DNA of 64,000 nucleotides from Saturnia japonica (GCA_033032175.1 CM065318.1:15872001-15936000); one strand, 5' to 3'. Shown: positions 10,832 through 21,448, counted from the first letter of the stretch. Program-made: numbers and translations. Notes: a model not told the origin generated them from the sequence alone.

Positions 10832-11031
10832 AAGTTTCAGGTCTCTGTGATCAGCGGTTTAGGCTGTGCGTTGATCCGTCAGTCATTCAGGACAAAGCAT
10901 TTTATATGTATAGATTAAAATTGTTATTTACAGTTTTCCATTTAAATTAATACCGCGTAAAAGATATTACGAATTCAAAATTACGCGCTAATAAATAAAT
11001 CCTCCTCAGCAAAATGGTCGCGGTCGGTTGG
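10832..11031 (+). repeat. 200-bp direct repeat, right copy (putative target-site duplication)
   Basis: Matches 6040-6239 base for base except one position (10847). It starts directly after the A/C-rich tail of the LINE, and beyond 11031 the sequence (ctgacaatctgc) differs from the LINE 5' end that follows the left copy. This is the layout expected for target-site duplication. Confidence 0.85.
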
Positions 11032-11106
11032 CTGACAATCTGCACTATGATAAATTGCACGTCGCGAGCCAAAGGTACTTTATGTAACTATGAAGTTACA
11101 TAAAAT

Positions 11107-11313
11107 ACCATCACGCCTGTATCCTCGAACGTTTTAGGTTCCATGTATCAGGGCGCGAAAATATTGCCATCATTCGGGCATAAAGCCAAACTCCAAGCTG
11201 CTACTGAGAATTTCATAGAAGGCTATAAAAAAACAATAGCTCGACCTGGGAATAAAACCTAGGAGCCAGAGTATAGCAGTTGCGTTTAGGGCCACTGGGT
11301 TAATGAGGCAGTT
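11107..11313 (-). repeat. tRNA-derived SINE, family B (minus strand)
   Basis: Minus-strand copy with a degraded head (ttaacccagtggccc) and body ending ggcgtgatggt. Same family as 3208-3468; more diverged, with a decayed B box. Confidence 0.6.
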
Positions 11314-11461
11314 ATGACGTTATGAATTATCAATATTAAAGAGATAAACTCTAAATCAGGCTTTTTTGAACATAAAATACATCACTTTGTAAATGTGAAG
11401 CTAGGGCGGGTCGCTAGTTATCTTTAATTTTTTTTATTTAGTTTGCCTCTCATTATCTCTG

Positions 11462-11660
11462 TTTTTAACCCCCGTCACAAAACCACACCCCTCGGTTATA
11501 AGTTTAACGTGTGTATCTGTGTCTGTCTGTGGCATCGTAGTTCACAAATGGCTGAACAGATTTTGATCTAGTTTTTTATGTTAGGTGACTTGATCGGGAA
11601 TGTTCTTAGCTATGGTTCAAGAAAATCTGTTCAGCCGATTGAAGATTTCAGATCTTTTAT
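11462..11660. repeat. Dispersed repeat with tgtctgtggcatcgtag core, copy 1
   Basis: Contains gtgtctgtctgtggcatcg and gttaggtgacttgatcggg. A related copy is at 18430-18650 (ctgctgtggcatcgtagc ... gaaaggtgacttaatcgag), with a minus-strand scrap near 53510-53605. Probably a transposon 3' end; class not determined. Confidence 0.5.
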
Positions 11661-12534
11661 AGTTTAAGAGATTTGAGCATCTGCCACAGGTCCGCTTGAG
11701 CCGAGGTTTGGTATTCTGTTATTTCAAAGATATCAAAACATCCTTTACCTGATGCTGCAAGTTATCTTAGACCTGCATCTACACTTAAACTTTTATTTGC
11801 TTAGAAATAGTTGAATAGAATGATAAATTATAATGGCTTAATTGCAAATTTAGCGATTGATTGAGGTGACGAGTCAGTTGTCAGTCAGTCAGTCAGTTTG
11901 CAAGGAAGATGTTTTTTTTGACATTTCCTGTTATCAATTTGATAAAGTTTAACTTTTACATAGCACACCAAGTGGAATATTATGAATATACATCTTTTAT
12001 CAGCTACTAATACGTGTGCATTCGTAGTCTCTCTTTAGGCTATACCTAAAATCACCTAGCAACACCCTGTGAATGTTCATTATAAGGCCCACAATTTCAC
12101 TCACAACACATTTAAATCTAAAATAAGCAACGCTTGTATTATGGTAACTAAACAGTTATAATACTGTACATTATATTATATATACAGTTTTTTAAGTGTT
12201 TTTTCTTGGCAAAACTATATCTCCGTTAATTCTATATCAAAATTAATCAAATCAATTTTTTTACTCATTTTGTTGACAATTGAGGAGTGGCATGCATTTC
12301 CGGTGTACAATTTTCATCAAAATCGATTGAAAATTATTATTGTAATCTACAGTTTCTAATGCATTATTAACGATTCTTATAGCTTCTCAATTATAGTATG
12401 ACGTATGATTCCCGTCTACAAAATTTGATGAGAATCGGTTAAGAATTGATGAGAATAAAAATATTTTGAACTTCTAGAAATATCTAGAAGTAATATTGAG
12501 AATTCTTATAGTCCAATTATGTTTATCACATATA
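11661..12534. other. Intron 4, unassigned
   Basis: AT-rich intronic DNA. A (gtca)n-like string sits at about 11878-11897. The string cacaatttcac ... gcttgtattatggtaact at about 12091-12148 recurs at about 24303-24358, so it is a dispersed repeat piece. No exon or RNA gene was seen. Confidence 0.4.
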
Positions 12535-12612
12535 TGTTCCATGTGCAGATATCGAACGCGCGACGTCTCTGCTTAATACTAGAGTTTACTGGCACTGCAC
12601 CACGAGGCCTTT
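12535..12612 (-). repeat. tRNA-like SINE head, family C (minus strand)
   Basis: On the minus strand this reads aggcctcgtggtgcagtgcc and then a degenerate B box, as in the copy at 25375-25455, which keeps gcgggttcgatccctgc. Only the tRNA-like head is clear. Confidence 0.45.
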
Positions 12613-12979
12613 CATTTGGGGGATGTGAATGTAATTATTTAGAAAAATAGATTTAGAACTAGATAAAACATTTAAGTTCAAAATGTAATGGGAATCTATT
12701 ACTTACTTCAGTGGCCAATTAGTCAACCCTAATTAAAATTTATCGATTGATACGTTAAAAAAGTTGTTTGTCGACTTTTAATAGCCGCAGACACCTGTAA
12801 GTTGAATAAGTTGATTAATAGCTTGGACATAAGGGCCTATAATGTTTCCTGTTGTGTGTTTAATTCTTTAATTAAACCACTTATTCCATTAGAAATACGC
12901 TCGTCAATGAGTGAATAATCACTAATAATGAAAAACTGAATAATTATCGTAAATTCTATGAACTATAAAACGATTATAA

Positions 12980-13388
12980 GGCTACGTTCAGATGTAACAC
13001 GAAATAATGTGCGTTAACGTGCGATAAAATTTCGAAGGTGTTCAAATGACAAGCGCCAACGCACGTAAGCTCCTGCGGTTACCTTTTCTTGTAGTTTCTT
13101 TTTCTCGAGTTACAAATGGACGTACAATAATCTAATGTTGTAGTAAAATAATAAAAAAGGATGGAAAAGAATATATGTGTTTCTTAATTACATCAAAATG
13201 TCTCTAAAATCATTTACGAAATAAACTCGTATGATCGCAATGAAAATGCACGTTCAACTGAATATCAAACGGATGCTACTTTACTTTCTAAGCGCACTTA
13301 CGCGCGACTTTGGGTTTAGTTTATTTTAAAATATTAAAAATCGCGGCGATTTTAAAACGCGCGTTAAATTTTATCATCTAAACGTAGC
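12980..13388. mobile_element. MITE-like element with imperfect terminal inverted repeats
   Basis: GCTACGTTCAGATG at 12981-12994 is inverted as CATCTAAACGTAGC at 13375-13388 (13 of 14 pairs). The sub-terminal parts on both sides are rich in GCG/CGC. No coding capacity. A shorter inverted relative is at 16258-16385. Target duplication is unclear (taag/ttaa at the edges). Confidence 0.6.
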
Positions 13389-14639
13389 TTAAGTGGAGCA
13401 TAGTAAGTTTTCATTGAAACAAGTGTTTACGTTTGCCTAACGACCGGATCAACCACGGACCAAAAACGAAAAATTCAAACTTTTAATTAATTCAATACTT
13501 CAAACTATTTACTTCTCCAAACTTTTTTTTTCGAATAAATTATATTATATTAACTACTAATATAAACCACTTATCATAATACATTGAGAAGTCTCAAGTG
13601 CTTAGTCGTCTAAATATTCTATGAAATTTCAAGTTCAATTATTTCAAAGTACAGAGAGAAAATGCTTTATAAATAAATTTAAATATATAAATCTTAATAA
13701 AAGGCAATGTTCTAACTGACTCATAGTCACCCAAAGTACTGAGAACAGAAATTTGTCGAGAGTGTAGATTTTGTAGTATAGATGAAGTTTCAGAAAGAAT
13801 TTTTCGAAATTCAATCCCTAAGGGATTTGAGAGGTTTTCAGTTTGTGTGCAAAATAATATTTTTCTAGTTAGCTTGGTTGGTATTTAAAAAAAAAAATCT
13901 TTATAAGTTTATCATTTGATGATAAATGATGATTTTGACGATGTGGGCCAAATAATAATACGCTGAGCCTATTAGGGAACTGGCTACCAAGTGCAGCTGC
14001 CGGGATACAACTATTTTAGTTGTGAGTTAATACTTTGCAATAAAGTTAATTAAATACATATTTCGGCGTTTTGAAAATTCGTTGCGAGTAGAGGTGGTGG
14101 TATATTTTGTATGGGAAATAAAAAAATGGATTAGATTTATTCTATTGCCATGCTTTAGAGTCATATCCAACTGCAGCCTGGTTGGTATTTGCGCCCACCA
14201 GTGCAACCTCCAACGTGATAAACAAAGTAGTGTGTTTTAATGAATTCTTACTTTCTTTAGGCAGTTTTATTCGTATCAACTGGATAGACTGTACAATTTG
14301 TTGATTTATAAATGAATAATAGACATGGCAACCAACATATAAATATAATTAAATACAATAAATAGTATCTAAGCAAGTTTACGACGTTTTATTACGCCTT
14401 TAATACCAATGGTATCACTATCGCGTTGCCAACTATGAACCCTCGAACTAAAAAGAGCTCTGTAAATCCTACTCGCCGCAGAAACAACGCAAAGTTATTA
14501 AGGCTGCTATTTTACTAGTAAACCTGTCCCAAGTAAAGAGAAATTTTCAAGGATATATCTCAGTCATGTGTGCGTATATACGATACTTTTAAACAATAAT
14601 ATTATAATAACTTTTACTGTCTTCATAATTCATTTACAG
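13389..14639. other. Intron 4, 3' end with repeat scraps
   Basis: At 13745-13870 lies a minus-strand relative of the repeat at 5838-6157 (aatccctaagggatttgag). At 13900-14015 is a minus-strand 3' scrap of SINE family A (gatgtgggcc ... gctgccggg). The acceptor of exon 5 (catttacag) ends at 14639. The rest is unassigned. Confidence 0.45.
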
Positions 14640-14821
14640 TATATAAACTTATGGAGAGACAAAGAGAAGCGGTTTATAAAAGACGTTCCAGAAGAAAAAG
14701 TGGTTACTGGGTTTCGGCACCAAATTGTCGTCGGGCTGCACAATGTGAAACCAATGTTTAGGAAACCTTTAGCAGTTTCTCTCTTGCTCATATGCCTCGG
14801 CAACTTCATGATTATGGCACT
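14640..14821 (+). CDS. SV2-like transporter, exon 5
   Basis: This exon encodes the rest of the central cytoplasmic loop and the start of helix 7: YINLWRDKEKRFIKDV, a charged stretch, then GLHNVKPMFRKPLAVSLLLI and CLGNFMIMAL. The loop before a Pro-Leu-led helix 7 is the expected place in SV2-like transporters. Phase 0 at the acceptor matches exon 4. The donor gtaagt at 14822 leaves two bases of a Leu codon (phase 2). The reading frame also extends upstream of the acceptor, but that part is intronic. Confidence 0.88.
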
Positions 14822-15465
14822 GTAAGTAATATTACTTAATGGGTTTTTAAATGGAACACGATATGTGAGAACTAATTACTTAAGCGCTTAAATTTAAAAA
14901 AAGTGTAAGAAGCATATTTATTTCTAAATCCGATTCAAATGTAGGTAATTAAATTAGTTTTTGAAGAATATTCAGTTGGAGGGTCAATTTCGATACAATT
15001 CCAAAGAAAACGTTATTTTGAAGCAAGATAAGTTCTTAAATTTAAAAGCAGAGAAAAATAAATACGATTAATGTGGTTTTAGTATTCTAATTTATTTGTA
15101 CCTTTACTTTTATCATATTGTAAACATACATTTTGAAAACAACTTAGATTACCAAAATATTAAACTGCTTCTGCTGCGCTAGATCATCGCCTCGCTGAGC
15201 GTGTTCTATCGTCTGTATCATAGTGAGTGTTCTGAAGAGTTGTTCAATCTAATTCCCTCTTCTTCCTTCCATAACAGAACCACATACGCTGGGCATCGGA
15301 GTCACAGTTTTACGGTAACCTTCATCTTGACACGAACTAAAAAGTTCTGTTTGATTTCTTAGTCGTACCGTGATGCTGTGGAACTTTCTCCCGGCCAGTT
15401 TGTTTCCTCCTTCTTACGACATTGGGTTCTTTAAGCGTAACGTAAAGAGAACGTATTTATATATA
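14822..15465 (+). other. Intron 5, 5' part
   Basis: From gtaagt at 14822 this is AT-rich up to 15140, then less AT-rich (gcttctgctgcgctagatc, gaacttctcccgg...) to about 15420. It looks like a decayed repeat that I could not identify. No matching exon was seen. Confidence 0.4.
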
Positions 15466-15822
15466 CTAGTGATCACCCTAAGGTCGAAATTCGACCAGCG
15501 AATTTTGATCATAGACTCTTTTCTGTTTGACATTTACAGTATCCATAAACAATGAGTATTATCTACATCACTTGCTGTCACTTTTCGTTGAGTGACAATA
15601 TCAATATTTTCGGGGGTCTAAGTTCAATGGCCACTGGTCAGGTTAGGATTCGAAGTATTTTATTTAATTTATTATATTAGTAACAGATATTATAGATAAA
15701 TTTTAGCTTTCTGCACTCCTGCTCCATATAAACTTTAAGTTTGCCAAATTTCACAGTCTTCCGTGAAGGCAATACGCTTAAAAGGGTACTGAAAGTATTT
15801 GCTTCACGTATTAATATCTAGA
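15466..15822 (-). mobile_element. Non-autonomous Helitron, copy 2 (minus strand)
   Basis: A 357-bp element similar to 4067-4435. The minus strand starts TCTAGATATTAATACG, ends CTAG, and has A and T as flanking bases. The 12-mer aacgtatttata occurs just outside both ends (15450-15461 and 15824-15835). It lies in intron 5. Confidence 0.72.
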
Positions 15823-16020
15823 TAACGTATTTATACAGGCCGGATTGACAGCGACGACCACCGATGGATTTAGAACTCTCGGTGATGGCCGTTGTGTTTG
15901 GATTCTACTATACTTACAATCAGGAACAGCACCGTTAATGTGCCAAACCATTATAAACAAAATACCAAAAAACTTATAAATATCAGATTTTACTATAATA
16001 TGAATTAATTATAATTCAAG

Positions 16021-16171
16021 GTACAATGTTCTAAGACTGTGGTTTCCGCAATTGTCAACGATTGTCGAACATTACCAGATGGGCCAAGGCTCAGACTTGT
16101 GTGTAATGCTGGATTCCTATACAAGTGAACTAAAAGTTGTCAGTAACTCAACGTCCGATGTCTGTGTGTCG
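16021..16171 (+). CDS. SV2-like transporter, exon 6
   Basis: A short exon recognised from splice sites and family pattern. It completes helix 7 and encodes the following luminal or extracellular loop. In phase it reads LYNVLRLWFPQLSTIV, then a loop with two Cys (SDLCVML ... SDVCVS) and an NST glycosylation-type site. LRLWFPQL after helix 7 is typical of SV2-like transporters. The acceptor is ttcaag ending at 16020 and the donor is gtaagt at 16172 (phase 0). Too short to stand out as an ORF. Confidence 0.87.
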
Positions 16172-16257
16172 GTAAGTAAACATTTGGTTGATTAACAAAC
16201 ACTACACGGTGTATAAATACGAAAAATATTAGACTCTGGTTCAGATAAATCCGCGTT

Positions 16258-16385
16258 AAGGCTACGTTTAGAAAATATATCTCTAGTAACATGTAATAAG
16301 GAGCTTTCTCGCGCAAAAGCGTTTGTCATCTGAATACTTTCGAAATTCTAACGCACGTTATCGCGCATCATAACTTAATGGGGCT
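16258..16385. mobile_element. Fragment related to the MITE at 12980
   Basis: Starts ggctacgtttaga like the 12980 element. It contains tgtcatctgaatactttcg and taacgcacgttatcgcgc, which match in inverted orientation the left part of the 12980 element. Probably a deleted copy. Confidence 0.5.
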
Positions 16386-16779
16386 AAGAAATTGAAAGAC
16401 ATTACAATACTTATTTATTTATTGTTGCTACCTATATTATATTGTTTTAGTTTAATTCATCACTACAATATTTATAATTGTTTGTGATACAAGAACGTAC
16501 AAGAAATAAAAAAAGTTAAACCAAATTATATAACACCACATTATCGACTTTTTCCGTTCTAGAGGAAATAAAGACCATTTTGTGTAAAATTACTAACTTT
16601 TGCAGCTCTATCGTTCTGTTTTCTTTTTTAATAAAATTTACGCTGCAATTAAAAAATTGTAATAACTGCCAAAGATAATCTTAAATCTAAGCACCAATTT
16701 TCTCCAAAATCAGGTCATTAAACATTATTTTATACCATATAAAAATGACAGAGTAGTTGAGGGGTAATAAGTGAGCGTG

Positions 16780-17005
16780 GTATAGGCGAGTCATGAGAAG
16801 GGATAAAAGTCACATAACTAGAAGAATATTAAATATGAAAGTGGACTAACGAGTAGAGGGAGAACGGGATGGATAGGTTTTGTGAGGAATTATATGTTTA
16901 TAAAAGATGTGAATACTAAGATTGCAGCTGATAGAGAAAGTGGAAGAAGAGAACATGATGTGCCGACCCTACTTAGATGGGATATTAAAAAGAAGAAGAT
17001 ATACC
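16780..17005 (+). pseudogene. RTE-type LINE C-terminal fragment
   Basis: Read in shifting frames, this gives RRDKSHITRRILNMKVD, then GRTGWIGFVRNYM, then KIAADRESGRRE and a DVPTLLRWDIK-like end. That order matches the C-terminal tail commonly seen in RTE-type ORF2 proteins (recognised by pattern only). Broken by stops, no catalytic part. A similar end piece is at 55515-55605. Confidence 0.55.
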
Positions 17006-17754
17006 AAATACATATAAATATGTAAGAGATAACAAAACGTGATAAATTGCAAGCTAAAGTTTTACAATAACACGTGAATATTTTGACTTTGTATTTCCCA
17101 ATCTATATTTTTATATGTCGCCTGAATAAATATGATTTTATATTTCTGAACTAGGTTACATCTGTGAGTCAATTTTATCCGGGAACCTCTATTTGGAAAT
17201 GTCAGCGGTGCCGCGGCGAATCAATAATCGAACTAATTTTAATGCGAGTGAAATGTTTTATTCAAATAAATCGAAGTGTTTATCTTGCAAATGCCGAGGT
17301 AAAAACGTTTAGATAACTGAATATACAGCGACGATTTATCGAGTCACTATGTCGAATTTTTTATCAGACGTAACGAAATAGTTGATAGAATTTAAACTTT
17401 CTGTGATCACGCTTGTTTCAAATCTGCTGTATCCCATTCCTGTGTAGTATATTATGGCTGGTATACATAATATCATTTTTTTCTATCGATTTGCTCTTGT
17501 AAAGATCTGAAAAATTATTTTTACACTTTATAGCCTATGTATTGAGAAAGAATGACTAGTTAGAAATTTAACATTAATTATGAACGTCTAGAAATCTAGA
17601 AACCAGTAGGCTAATATGGAAAGTGAGAAAAACGATAGGGTTGGAGGAGGATTAGGTTCGTTTGAGGTGGCACGGTGGAATTCGTTGAATAAACTCAACA
17701 CGCGTGAAACCGTAGGGCACCGCTAGTACGTTATAAAAAGTCTACTACGTCAAA

Positions 17755-18250
17755 AGTCAAAGTCAAAATAAAAATAATCTTTATTAAATTTTGGCCCTAA
17801 GAAGGCACTTGTAAATGTAAAACCACTACTGCCATTTCGAAAAACATCCCCGTCATCGATAAAAACCGGTAATAACCTCGATCGGGTTTATCTTTTTTTC
17901 CAACTGTACAAATGTTAATATAATAGGTATAATAATAATAATTTTGTGGATGCACATAGGGAAGTCACTTCCAGACATTACTATCATTCATATAATGATC
18001 AACCGTATAATAAATATAACCTTTTGAGAGTAAAAACTCGCTTGACTTATTCCTAAACTCGTTGTCCGGCGATAAATCAGTAATGTGCTTCGGAATCTTA
18101 TTATAGAACCTAACACTTATTACCTAAAAACATTTATTAGTCTTTTTTAAGTCTGAAACAGGGAACAAATAATTTATCTCTATTTCTAGTATTAACTTTG
18201 TGATGATATTTGACTTAATCTAGCATAACTAAGTTGTCGCGTATAGTTTT
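17755..18250 (-). pseudogene. Jockey/CR1-type LINE 3' end fragment
   Basis: On the minus strand this encodes VRFYNKIPKHITDLSPDNEF and then KSSEFLLSKGYIYYTVDHY, the usual end of many insect Jockey/CR1-type ORF2 proteins. A 3' UTR with cccgatcgag..., and ...aagtgccttcttagggcc, follows. Related 3' ends are at 29460-30025 (minus), 47870-48240 (plus) and 50545-50765 (plus). Confidence 0.6.
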
Positions 18251-18906
18251 TACTAAGTAGAACACGATTACTATACTATATCAATAGAACGTGTTCGATT
18301 TCAGATGGATAGATAGTACTTATTGAGGATGCTCTCTTCGATCATTCATGATATTGGCATATTTAATGACTGTTTGACCAAACCCACATGTAAGGGAGAC
18401 TTGAATCTTTTCATATTGTTGAGTTGCCATCAATGAGCCCCTTTTTTAAACACCGACGCAAAAAGAGAGTTATAAATTTAGCGTGTATCGGTGTTTATGT
18501 ATATCTGTGTCTGCTGTGGCATCGTAGCTCATAAACGGCTGAATCGATTCTGATCTCGTTGTTTTTTTGTTTGAAAGGTGACTTAATCGAGTGTTTTAAA
18601 CTATAAAACTTGTTCTGCCGTTTGAAGATTATCAGCTCTTTTCTAGTTGAAAATAGATGTAAGCGAACAGGTTACACTTCTTTGATGTGACACACCATAA
18701 ATTACACCAAATTTTTATCACGCGTAGCAACAACGATATGAAGTTAGCCATGAATGATAATAAGGCGAACAAGTTAAAATAATGTTTACGTTAAATTATT
18801 TTTACCAATTAAATATATATATATATATATTCATTGATGACTAACTTCATTATATTGTACTTCCGTCACATGATGCGTGCACAGACTCAACTTTACCTCA
18901 TGCTAA
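18251..18906. other. Intron 6 sequence with a dispersed repeat
   Basis: 18430-18650 is a copy of the repeat at 11462-11660. An (AT)n run lies at 18815-18830. The rest is unassigned AT-rich intron. Confidence 0.45.
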
Positions 18907-19066
18907 GGCTGCTTGTCTACTGAAGCAGAGCGGAGCGGAGCTGTGTAAATTTCAATTAATAGAATTGCATAAAAACCTAGAGATGCAATTCTATTTGTCG
19001 AATTTGCCTGAGATGTAATTCGATTGGTCGAAATTTGCAGAGCTCCGCTTCAACGGACAGGCAGCC
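18907..19066. mobile_element. 160-bp MITE with terminal inverted repeats
   Basis: Left end GGCTGCTTGTCTACTGAAGC, right end GCTTCAACGGACAGGCAGCC; these are imperfect inverted repeats of about 20-30 bp with GC-rich agcggagc/gctccgc inner parts. The interior repeats atgcaattcta. No coding capacity. It ends 61 bp before exon 7. The flanking duplication is unclear. Confidence 0.65.
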
Positions 19067-19127
19067 AAAACATGAAAAAAGAAGTAAAACTTAAAAAAAA
19101 ATTCACCAACTATTTAATTATTTACAG

Positions 19128-19402
19128 ACCAGAAGCGGTACGGAAACTTACATTAACAGTATTATCATTGGCTGCGTCTGTCTCCTACCTTACTTCGTGA
19201 CGGGTATTCTTGTAAACAAAGTCAGCAAGAAGCGTTTGCTCATCACGGCTGGATTGATATGTTCCTGTATTACCTCCGGACTTAGATGGGCGAACTCAAA
19301 AGTGGCTATCGTTGCTCTATTCTCGAGTGACATTGCAGTGGCTCAAGTCATGTTGAGTCTCAACCAGGCTTTAATTGTTGAGTTTTTCCCAACAACAACA
19401 AG
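19128..19402 (+). CDS. SV2-like transporter, exon 7
   Basis: The largest exon, encoding helices 8, 9 and 10. It reads TRSGTETYINSIIIGCVCLL (helix 8), then VTGILVNKVSKKRLLITAG (the loop equivalent to motif A in the second half, with KKRLL), helix 9, and helix 10 ending ALIVEFFPTTTR. The FFPTTTR end is typical for the start of the 10-11 loop in this family. The acceptor is atttacag ending at 19127; the donor is gttagt at 19403, leaving AG of a split Arg codon (phase 2). Confidence 0.92.
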
Positions 19403-19420
19403 GTTAGTTCAATCAATAAT

Positions 19421-19725
19421 GCAATGATGGCTCACTGGTAGAGTATATGGATATCGCGTAGATATACGTGAGTTCGATTTCCTGCAATAAGCCTGAGCTT
19501 TCAGTAAAGGAAAATATATTGATATAACTATAGCATGGTGGAAGGGCCTTTTTCTAATGCCTGCCTGGCTTGCTACCACCCTCAAGTTAAAAACCTATCG
19601 CCAGCACCCATAGGTGTGTTCCGATAACTGCACTTGAGAGACTAAGCTTGTCATCATCACTTTGTCAATTAAGATTAGGTGAAATTGTGGTCATAACGCT
19701 AAACATAAGATCGAAAAAAAGGAAA
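19421..19725 (+). repeat. tRNA-derived SINE, family A, filling intron 7
   Basis: Copy of the 2118 SINE: gcaatgatggctcactggtag, a B-box-like gagttcgatttcctgc, body cctggcttgctaccac, end cgctaaacataagatcg plus A run. It makes up about 305 of the 346 bp of the intron (19403-19748), so it lies within 20-25 bp of both splice sites. Confidence 0.75.
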
Positions 19726-19748
19726 GTATACTTATCCACTTTTTTCAG

Positions 19749-19876
19749 GTCTCTAGCTGTATCCCTTATAATGGTAACTGGTCGTATCGGCACATTGGCC
19801 GGTAATATTGCATTCCCTATACTACTCGATATGGGCTGTGTCATACCTTTCTTCAGTATGGCGGGGATGATGATTT
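19749..19876 (+). CDS. SV2-like transporter, exon 8
   Basis: This exon encodes helix 11 and most of helix 12. It reads SLAVSLIMVTGRIGTLAGNI and FPILLDMGCVIPFFSMAGMM. The G-R-x-G in helix 11 and the GNIAFP segment match SV2-like transporters. The acceptor is ttttttcag ending at 19748, just after the SINE A run. The donor gtaagt at 19877 leaves one base of a Cys codon (phase 1), completed at 23432. Confidence 0.92.
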
Positions 19877-20575
19877 GTAAGTCATTTTCATATAAATATC
19901 ACAAATGAGTCAGTCAACTATTATACCCACACTTAGAGAAGGCAATATCTTCTTTTGAAAAAATAAATTTTACTCTTCGTCAATTCTGATCATAACGCAC
20001 GCACTTGCATTTGAATGCATTCAGGATGGAGACTAATTATTGTTGAAAAACCCATATACCTATTAGTTTCCTGACAAATATCTTGAAGGTAACTCAGTAT
20101 ACTAATTCTTGAAAGATACTTATATAATAAAAGTGTTTTGTCTTCTTGCTATTTTGTATTAAGTTCAGGATATAATTATCATGCCGTCTTATTCTGTAAT
20201 AAAAATTAACTACAAGTGCCAAGTAAAAGTTCATTTGTAATGAAAGTTCACATATTAATGTGGTCTTCGGAAAGGAATATTTCGTATACTGAGTTACCAT
20301 GAAATTTAATAGAAACAAAAGATTTTTAAGAACGTAATCAAATTTTTCGTTGTGCCTAATAATCTTAGATGCAAATTGTGATATTACTTTTGTGTATGAG
20401 TATTATCAATTGGTACATATTTTAATAAATTATCAGTAACAGCAAAGTGTAGGTAAAATAGTTGTTTAACCAAAATATACATATTTAGCGGAAGTGAGAA
20501 ACAGATAAGTTCCTCATCCGCCATAGAAAAGGGAGGATCATCCGACCAGACTGCTGTTATGTCTTGTGGGCAGCT
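19877..20575 (+). other. Intron 8, 5' part
   Basis: AT-rich intron from gtaagt. An open frame at 20094-20318 on the minus strand shows no family pattern. Nothing else recognised. Confidence 0.4.
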
Positions 20576-20586
20576 ACCCAACCGTT

Positions 20587-20589
<3 letters not shown>

Positions 20590-20660
<71 letters not shown>

Positions 20661-21434
20661 CTGACTACACTGTTAGCCTTAGGGGCACTCAGCCGCGAAA
20701 GTTTTGTGGACGACTCGCACGAGGGTGCCAAAGTGGCCGGACCTCGGCTCGGGCGGTCGTCGCGTTCGCAAATAGGTCGCGATCTATTCGAATCCCTACA
20801 CCTACGATTCGAGCTAACTAAATATACACATAGGCACGTTCCCTTCCTCCTGGGAGGAAGGAAAGAACCGTGCGTATGTGTATTCAGTAATCGGAATGTT
20901 TCTACACTAACTAGCGTAAAAAAAGAAAAAAAAAAAGGTCCCTCACAGAACCTATGTACCTGTGTGGTGTGCACGTGTGTATGTTCATACGTGTGTAGTG
21001 TTGTATGTAGGTAGCTAAGTGATGCACGTACAGTGTCACTTGTATCGCGCGGGCGGTTGCCTGACCCAAGGGTTTCACACCGAGGAACGGACCTAGGCTT
21101 GGGTTACCGCTAGAGAGGGTGGACGTGACGGGTGTGCTGGAGCGAAATTGACCGCCCGCCCTCTGCGGAGAGAACGGTGGTTACGCGGGCGTGGGCGCTG
21201 GCACGCTCTGTTTGGAGAGACGGATGTGTAATATTTATTCGAATTTTCGATGTGATCGTCGGGATCAATAAAAATATTGCGCGGCCGGCGTTTGCACCGG
21301 ATGTCCGTGGGTGCCGGAACATAAGTGGCGGCTGTTTTTATTAACGGATTCGCGTGGTTCGACGCGGTGTCGAAATACGAACGGGAGAGCTGTTTAACGT
21401 AGGCATGTATCGAAGGAAGCTCCATATCTCTATG
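20590..21434 (-). mobile_element. 5'-truncated Jockey-type LINE (family 2) with long poly(A)
   Basis: On the minus strand this contains the last about 110 codons of ORF2, the 3' UTR, and an uninterrupted poly(A) of about 67-69 nt (T run at 20588-20656). The target duplication acccaaccgttgtt is exact at 20576-20589 and 21435-21448 (12-14 bp, ambiguity from the T run). The same 3' part occurs at 36115-36829, 46000-46831 and 60551-60645. It lies in intron 8, opposite to the transporter gene. Confidence 0.88.
21093..21434 (-). pseudogene. LINE family 2 ORF2 C-terminal remnant
   Basis: Reads from RDMELPSIHAYVKQLSRSYF to the end RAVNFAPAHPSRPPSLAVTQ plus one residue. It is uninterrupted over about 110 codons but cut at its 5' end by truncation, before any catalytic motif. 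It matches the end of the ORF2 at 45131-46342 residue for residue over most of its length. The open frame continues 5' into flanking DNA by chance. Confidence 0.85.
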
Positions 21435-21448
21435 ACCCAACCGTTGTT

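Noticed and set aside
6040..11031. The 200-bp direct repeats as long terminal repeats of an LTR retrotransposon
   Set aside because: The enclosed element has an AP-type endonuclease, no protease or integrase, and an A-rich tail; the repeat begins within an older host repeat that continues outside it.
3903..14639. A small extra coding exon in intron 4
   Set aside because: Exons 4 and 5 join in phase with a family-like loop, and no candidate with good splice sites and phase was seen; it remains possible.
20559..21014. Open frames with long poly-Phe or poly-Lys through 20588-20656
   Set aside because: They are translations of the LINE poly(A) tail and its 3' UTR.
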